From contig NZ_KI629782.1 of assembly GCF_000503775.1 (NCBI RefSeq), positions 1,810,579 to 1,874,578 on the forward strand: a DNA stretch of 64,000 nt, written 5' to 3'. The position numbers and the translations under genes are program-made. The stretch comes from Brevibacillus panacihumi W25 (GTDB lineage Bacteria > Bacillota > Bacilli > Brevibacillales > Brevibacillaceae). This document shows positions 60,801 through 64,000 of the stretch, piece after piece (position 1 is the first letter of the stretch; each line of letters starts with the position of its first letter). Under the pieces are notes generated by a model. The model did no database searches and had not been told where the DNA came from. It saw only the letters and a list, made by a program, of their open reading frames with translations.

Positions 60801-62188
60801 TCTTCCTCGCTGATCTTCAAGCCGTACATTTCGATTTTGTACAGCAAAGCGCGACGAGAAATACCCAGCCGCTTCGCCGTTTGCAGCTTGTTGCCACGCT
60901 CCTTGCGCAAAGCGCGGGCGATTGCTTCCCGCTCCACCTCTTGGAGAATCTCGCGCATTGTCCGTCCCTCATAACGGATGCCTGGAACGGGCGCTGGCTG
61001 ATCCGCTGTACCAACTTCCTGCAGATGTCCTCGTACATGCTCCGGGAGTATGGATGGTCCGCTTGCGAGTATAACCGCCCTTTCGATGGTGTTTTCCAGC
61101 TGGCGGACGTTGCCGGGCCAGTGATATCCCAGCAGTAGATCCATCGTGGCCTGAGACAGATACAGTCCTTCCTTTCCCGCCTCTCTGCTGTACTTGGCCA
61201 GGAAGTGGCGAATCAGGAGTGGAATGTCCTCCTTTCGTTCACGCAGCGGGGGCATGTGGATCGGTACGACATTCAGCCGGTAATACAGATCCTCGCGAAA
61301 CAGCTCCTGCCTTATCCGTTCTTGCAGATTGCGATTGGTTGCCGCAATCACGCGAACATCGATGGAGATCGGCTCTACACCGCCGAGCCGGATCAGCTTG
61401 CGGTCCTGCAAGACACGCAGCAGTTTGACTTGCAAAGCAGGACTTAGCTCGCCTACTTCGTCCAGGAAAAGGGTTCCCCCATCTGCCAGCTCAAACATCC
61501 CCTGCTTTCGTCCTACTGCACCTGTAAACGCCCCCCGTTCGTATCCGAACAATTCACTCTCCAGCAGATTTTCCGGAATGGCTCCACAATTGACCGGAAT
61601 GAGCGGTTGACTGGCCCTTGGGCTATTGGCGTGAATCGCACGGGCAATCAGTTCCTTTCCCGTTCCGCTTTCTCCCTGGATCAGGACATTTGCTTTCGAC
61701 ATGCTCACCCTGCCGACCAGCTTGTAGACATTTTGCATGGCGGGACTAAGCCCGATCAGCCCTGATCTCTCTTGCCCCTCATCGCCAGAATCATGTCCTG
61801 GCAGTGGTTCTTCCTCGTTTTCCGGATGCTGGACGGCGTTGGCTACCACTTGTTTGACAGCAGCCAGATCAAACGGCTTTTGAATGTAATCAAATGCGCC
61901 AAGCCTCATCGCTTCCATCACATCGCTGGCGGAACCATAGGCAGTCATCATGACAACTCTCGAATGGTTTCCGTCCAGCTGCTTCATCCGTCGCAAGGTT
62001 TCCATCCCATCCATCACAGGCATTCGCAGATCCAGCAGGACCACTTCCGGACGAAAGCTCTCCACCTGCATCAACGCTTCATCGCCGCTTGCCGCTTCCT
62101 TGATGTCATATCCGACTTTGCCAAGTGTCGTCGACAAGGCTTTGCGTACATTCGCTTCATCATCGACTACCAAAACCCGTCGTTTCAT
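60791..62188 (-). CDS. Sigma-54-dependent response regulator, AtoC/NtrC type
   Basis: 465 residues: receiver with phospho-acceptor Asp53 (LLDLRMP), AAA+ domain with Walker A GESGTGKE (172-179) and GAFTGA (219-224), then a Fis-type helix-turn-helix (TAKRLGISRRALLYKI). The ATG overlaps the kinase stop by four bases and has GAGGAGG upstream. It should activate the sigma-54 promoter of the AtoE-type permease just downstream. Confidence 0.95.
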   Translation of the reverse strand: MKRRVLVVDDEANVRKALSTTLGKVGYDIKEAASGDEALMQVESFRPEVVLLDLRMPVMDGMETLRRMKQLDGNHSRVVMMTAYGSASDVMEAMRLGAFDYIQKPFDLAAVKQVVANAVQHPENEEEPLPGHDSGDEGQERSGLIGLSPAMQNVYKLVGRVSMSKANVLIQGESGTGKELIARAIHANSPRASQPLIPVNCGAIPENLLESELFGYERGAFTGAVGRKQGMFELADGGTLFLDEVGELSPALQVKLLRVLQDRKLIRLGGVEPISIDVRVIAATNRNLQERIRQELFREDLYYRLNVVPIHMPPLRERKEDIPLLIRHFLAKYSREAGKEGLYLSQATMDLLLGYHWPGNVRQLENTIERAVILASGPSILPEHVRGHLQEVGTADQPAPVPGIRYEGRTMREILQEVEREAIARALRKERGNKLQTAKRLGISRRALLYKIEMYGLKISEEEQV

Positions 62189-64000
62189 AAGTCATCCTCC
62201 TCTCTTCTCGTTGGCAATTCTACGGTAAAGCGGACCCCTTCCGCGATGTTTTCGGCGTAAATATGACCCCCGTATGCCTGCACGATGCGTTGCGAAATCG
62301 CAAGTCCCAGCCCTGTTCCGGCAGGCTTTGTCGTGAAAAATGGTTCAAAGATCGTATACAGATTTTCCTTGGCTATCGCAGAGCCTTCATTGTACACATG
62401 GATGCAGACATGATCAGCCAGCCGTTCTGTCTCCAGCCAGACCCTCTTGCCCGTCGGAGCGGCTTGCAGCGCATTGAGCAAAATATTGAGGAACACCTGT
62501 GTCAATAACTCTGGTGAAGCAAGCACCAGCGGCAGATTCTCCGGGATTTCCGTTTGAATAGATATCCCTTTTTGAGCTGCGTTGCGCTGAACCAGCTTGA
62601 GGGAGCGGCTGATGACCTGTTCGAGGTTGACCCAGGCATGGTTTTCCTCAGAAGGTCGGGAAAAGAGCAAAAGATCGTCCGCAAAACGATTGAGCCGTTC
62701 GACCTCCTCCATAATGATGCTGGTATATTCGCGACTGTCATGCTTGTCAGGCAATTCTTCCTCGATAATCTGCGTAAATGCTTTGATCGAAGTCAACGGG
62801 TTGCGCACCTCATGAGCGATGCTTGTCGCCCATTCGCCGATTACCGCCAGCCGCTCCGCCTGAGCCAATCGCGCCTCCATCTGCTTCCACTCTGTGCGAT
62901 CCTCCAGGACGACGATCACTCCAAGAACCTCGTCCAGCGTTCCTTTCCACGTCGATGTGCTCACCTTGATACACAGCAGCCCGCGCTCCGTGTGCGGATG
63001 TCGCCACTCCAGCTCCTGATTCGTTTCAGCGTTTTGCAGCGCCTGTGTAATCATATCGAGCAGCACCGGACTATTTGCGAAAATCTGCTCGTACCGCTCT
63101 CCTCTCGCCTCGTTCTGCAATCCGGTCAGACTGGCAGCAGACTCATTCCAGGCTGTCAGTCGTCCATCCTGATCCAGAGCGATCACGCCATTTTCCATAC
63201 TGTCCATCATTGTTTCCGTATGGCTGCGGCTTGCCTGGAGATCACTCGCCAGTTTGTTGATCGCGCTTGTGATTTCACCCGGCTCTCCTTCGAGACGCTT
63301 CATTCGAAAGGACAAATCAAAGCTAAGCCGTCTCAGCCCGCTTTTGATCTCCGCCAGGATTACTTCCAGCCGATGTACCAAAAGTCCGCTGACGACAGCA
63401 GCAACGACACAGCCAATCCCCAAAATAATGTAGATACTCTGCCTCATCCCGGTCAATTGAACGTCGATGCTGGACATCAATTCATTGGCCCAAACATAGC
63501 CGATGATGTCCCCCTCCCGTATGAGCGGAATCATGGCATTCATAATATTGCCCCGCACCTGCTCACCGATGACCACATCTGGCTGCCGAGTCCTTAATAC
63601 CTCTCGCCCCGGGTGATCGGCGGAGATTGATTTGCCGACATGGGAGCTCTCTGTGACAGGACCATACGTCAGGATCGCATCCAGTTCTTTTGCGTAATAC
63701 CCTACCCCGATTCCGGGATGAGCGGCCGCAATTTTATTTGTAAGCGGTTCCAGCTTGCTGTTCAACAAGCGGATTTTCTCTTCACGGGAGGCGTTCGTTC
63801 CCCCCATATCCGCGAGCATTTCTTCATAGGTTTTCGTCAAAGCAAAATCCATCTGCTCTGTAATCGCAATCAGCTTCTGCTTTTTCTCATCCAACAACGC
63901 TTGTTCCGCTGCTTTTTGCAGGACGACACCGGTGATGAGAATTGGGAGAACCGTCGCTGCTATGACGGATACCACAAAGCGGAGGCGGTACAAATACGCT
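62185..64000 (-). CDS. Sensor histidine kinase, AtoS/NtrB type (start may lie beyond window)
   Basis: At least 602 residues. Membrane helix at the N-terminus, an extracytoplasmic double-Cache-like sensor (about 30-185), second helix, HAMP-like linker, PAS domain (about 260-380), then HisKA with IAHEVRNPLTSI and an ATPase domain (NILLNALQA, GTGLGLAIS). A TTG at 63993 could be the start but the frame stays open to the edge. It partners with the AtoC-like regulator. Confidence 0.9.
   Translation of the reverse strand, partial: AYLYRLRFVVSVIAATVLPILITGVVLQKAAEQALLDEKKQKLIAITEQMDFALTKTYEEMLADMGGTNASREEKIRLLNSKLEPLTNKIAAAHPGIGVGYYAKELDAILTYGPVTESSHVGKSISADHPGREVLRTRQPDVVIGEQVRGNIMNAMIPLIREGDIIGYVWANELMSSIDVQLTGMRQSIYIILGIGCVVAAVVSGLLVHRLEVILAEIKSGLRRLSFDLSFRMKRLEGEPGEITSAINKLASDLQASRSHTETMMDSMENGVIALDQDGRLTAWNESAASLTGLQNEARGERYEQIFANSPVLLDMITQALQNAETNQELEWRHPHTERGLLCIKVSTSTWKGTLDEVLGVIVVLEDRTEWKQMEARLAQAERLAVIGEWATSIAHEVRNPLTSIKAFTQIIEEELPDKHDSREYTSIIMEEVERLNRFADDLLLFSRPSEENHAWVNLEQVISRSLKLVQRNAAQKGISIQTEIPENLPLVLASPELLTQVFLNILLNALQAAPTGKRVWLETERLADHVCIHVYNEGSAIAKENLYTIFEPFFTTKPAGTGLGLAISQRIVQAYGGHIYAENIAEGVRFTVELPTRREEDDL

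Noticed and set aside
62554-63597. 347-codon plus-strand frame opposite the AtoS-like kinase
   Set aside because: An antisense shadow of the kinase; no start signals and no recognisable domains.

Overview
The window looks like chromosomal DNA of an endospore-forming Firmicute of the Brevibacillus/Paenibacillus type; Brevibacillus is my best guess. Reasons: strong AGGAGG-type ribosome sites and intrinsic terminators throughout; Bacillus-lineage genes (CvfB, YugN, YlaF, YitT, YtpB, GlnK/GlnL, an SspK-like spore protein, DUF3905, DUF3886); a futalosine-type menaquinone operon; sigma-54 control of catabolic genes; and a group II intron. I see no tRNA, rRNA, CRISPR array or prophage.

Layout. 1-7.9 kb: end of a DctQM TRAP transporter, a membrane diguanylate cyclase, a GNAT enzyme, an oligopeptide-binding lipoprotein, a histidine phosphatase, a methyltransferase and a Cu/Zn superoxide dismutase. 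8-12.5 kb: a secreted stalk-domain protein, a large imperfect palindromic repeat, mqnB-mqnD, a nitroreductase and a cold-shock gene with a hairpin leader. 12.5-22.2 kb: eutH behind an apparent ANTAR-type antitermination leader, then transporters, a thioesterase, DinB, a low-complexity lipoprotein, an OmpR/PhoR-type two-component system and BrnQ. 22.2-24.1 kb: a group IIC intron placed just after the terminator of the proline dehydrogenase gene. 24.2-28.1 kb: proline dehydrogenase with a sigma-54 promoter, divergent from its probable sigma-54 activator and an orphan winged-helix/TPR regulator.

28.2-36.1 kb: a PilZ protein, YlaF, a YtpB-type terpene synthase, then a GlnK/GlnL-like two-component system divergent from a TAXI-type TRAP operon; three T-tract repeats spaced exactly 10 bp sit in the shared promoter region. 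36.1-48.5 kb: housekeeping and envelope genes (cvfB, uppP, toprim, MFS, amt with GlnR/TnrA-like boxes, MOSC, NAD kinase, yugN), an odd Sm-like/Gly-Tyr/poly-Pro protein, thiO behind a TPP riboswitch, and pgi. 48.6-57.3 kb: a YknXYZ-like efflux operon with a sigma-W-like promoter, several small sporulation-type genes, a glycosyltransferase, a site-2-protease homologue and a CNNM/CorC-type protein. 57.4-64 kb: a CDF transporter, a paired SMR exporter behind a guanidine-I riboswitch, and an AtoE-type fatty-acid permease with a sigma-54 promoter next to AtoC/AtoS-like regulators.

The main theme is regulated uptake of small carbon and nitrogen compounds (proline, probably glutamate, ammonium, ethanolamine, short-chain fatty acids), each beside a visible control element. 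The strongest signals are the eutH ANTAR leader, the palindromic repeat with a half copy 28 kb away, the GlnL-like operator array, two sigma-54 circuits and two riboswitches.
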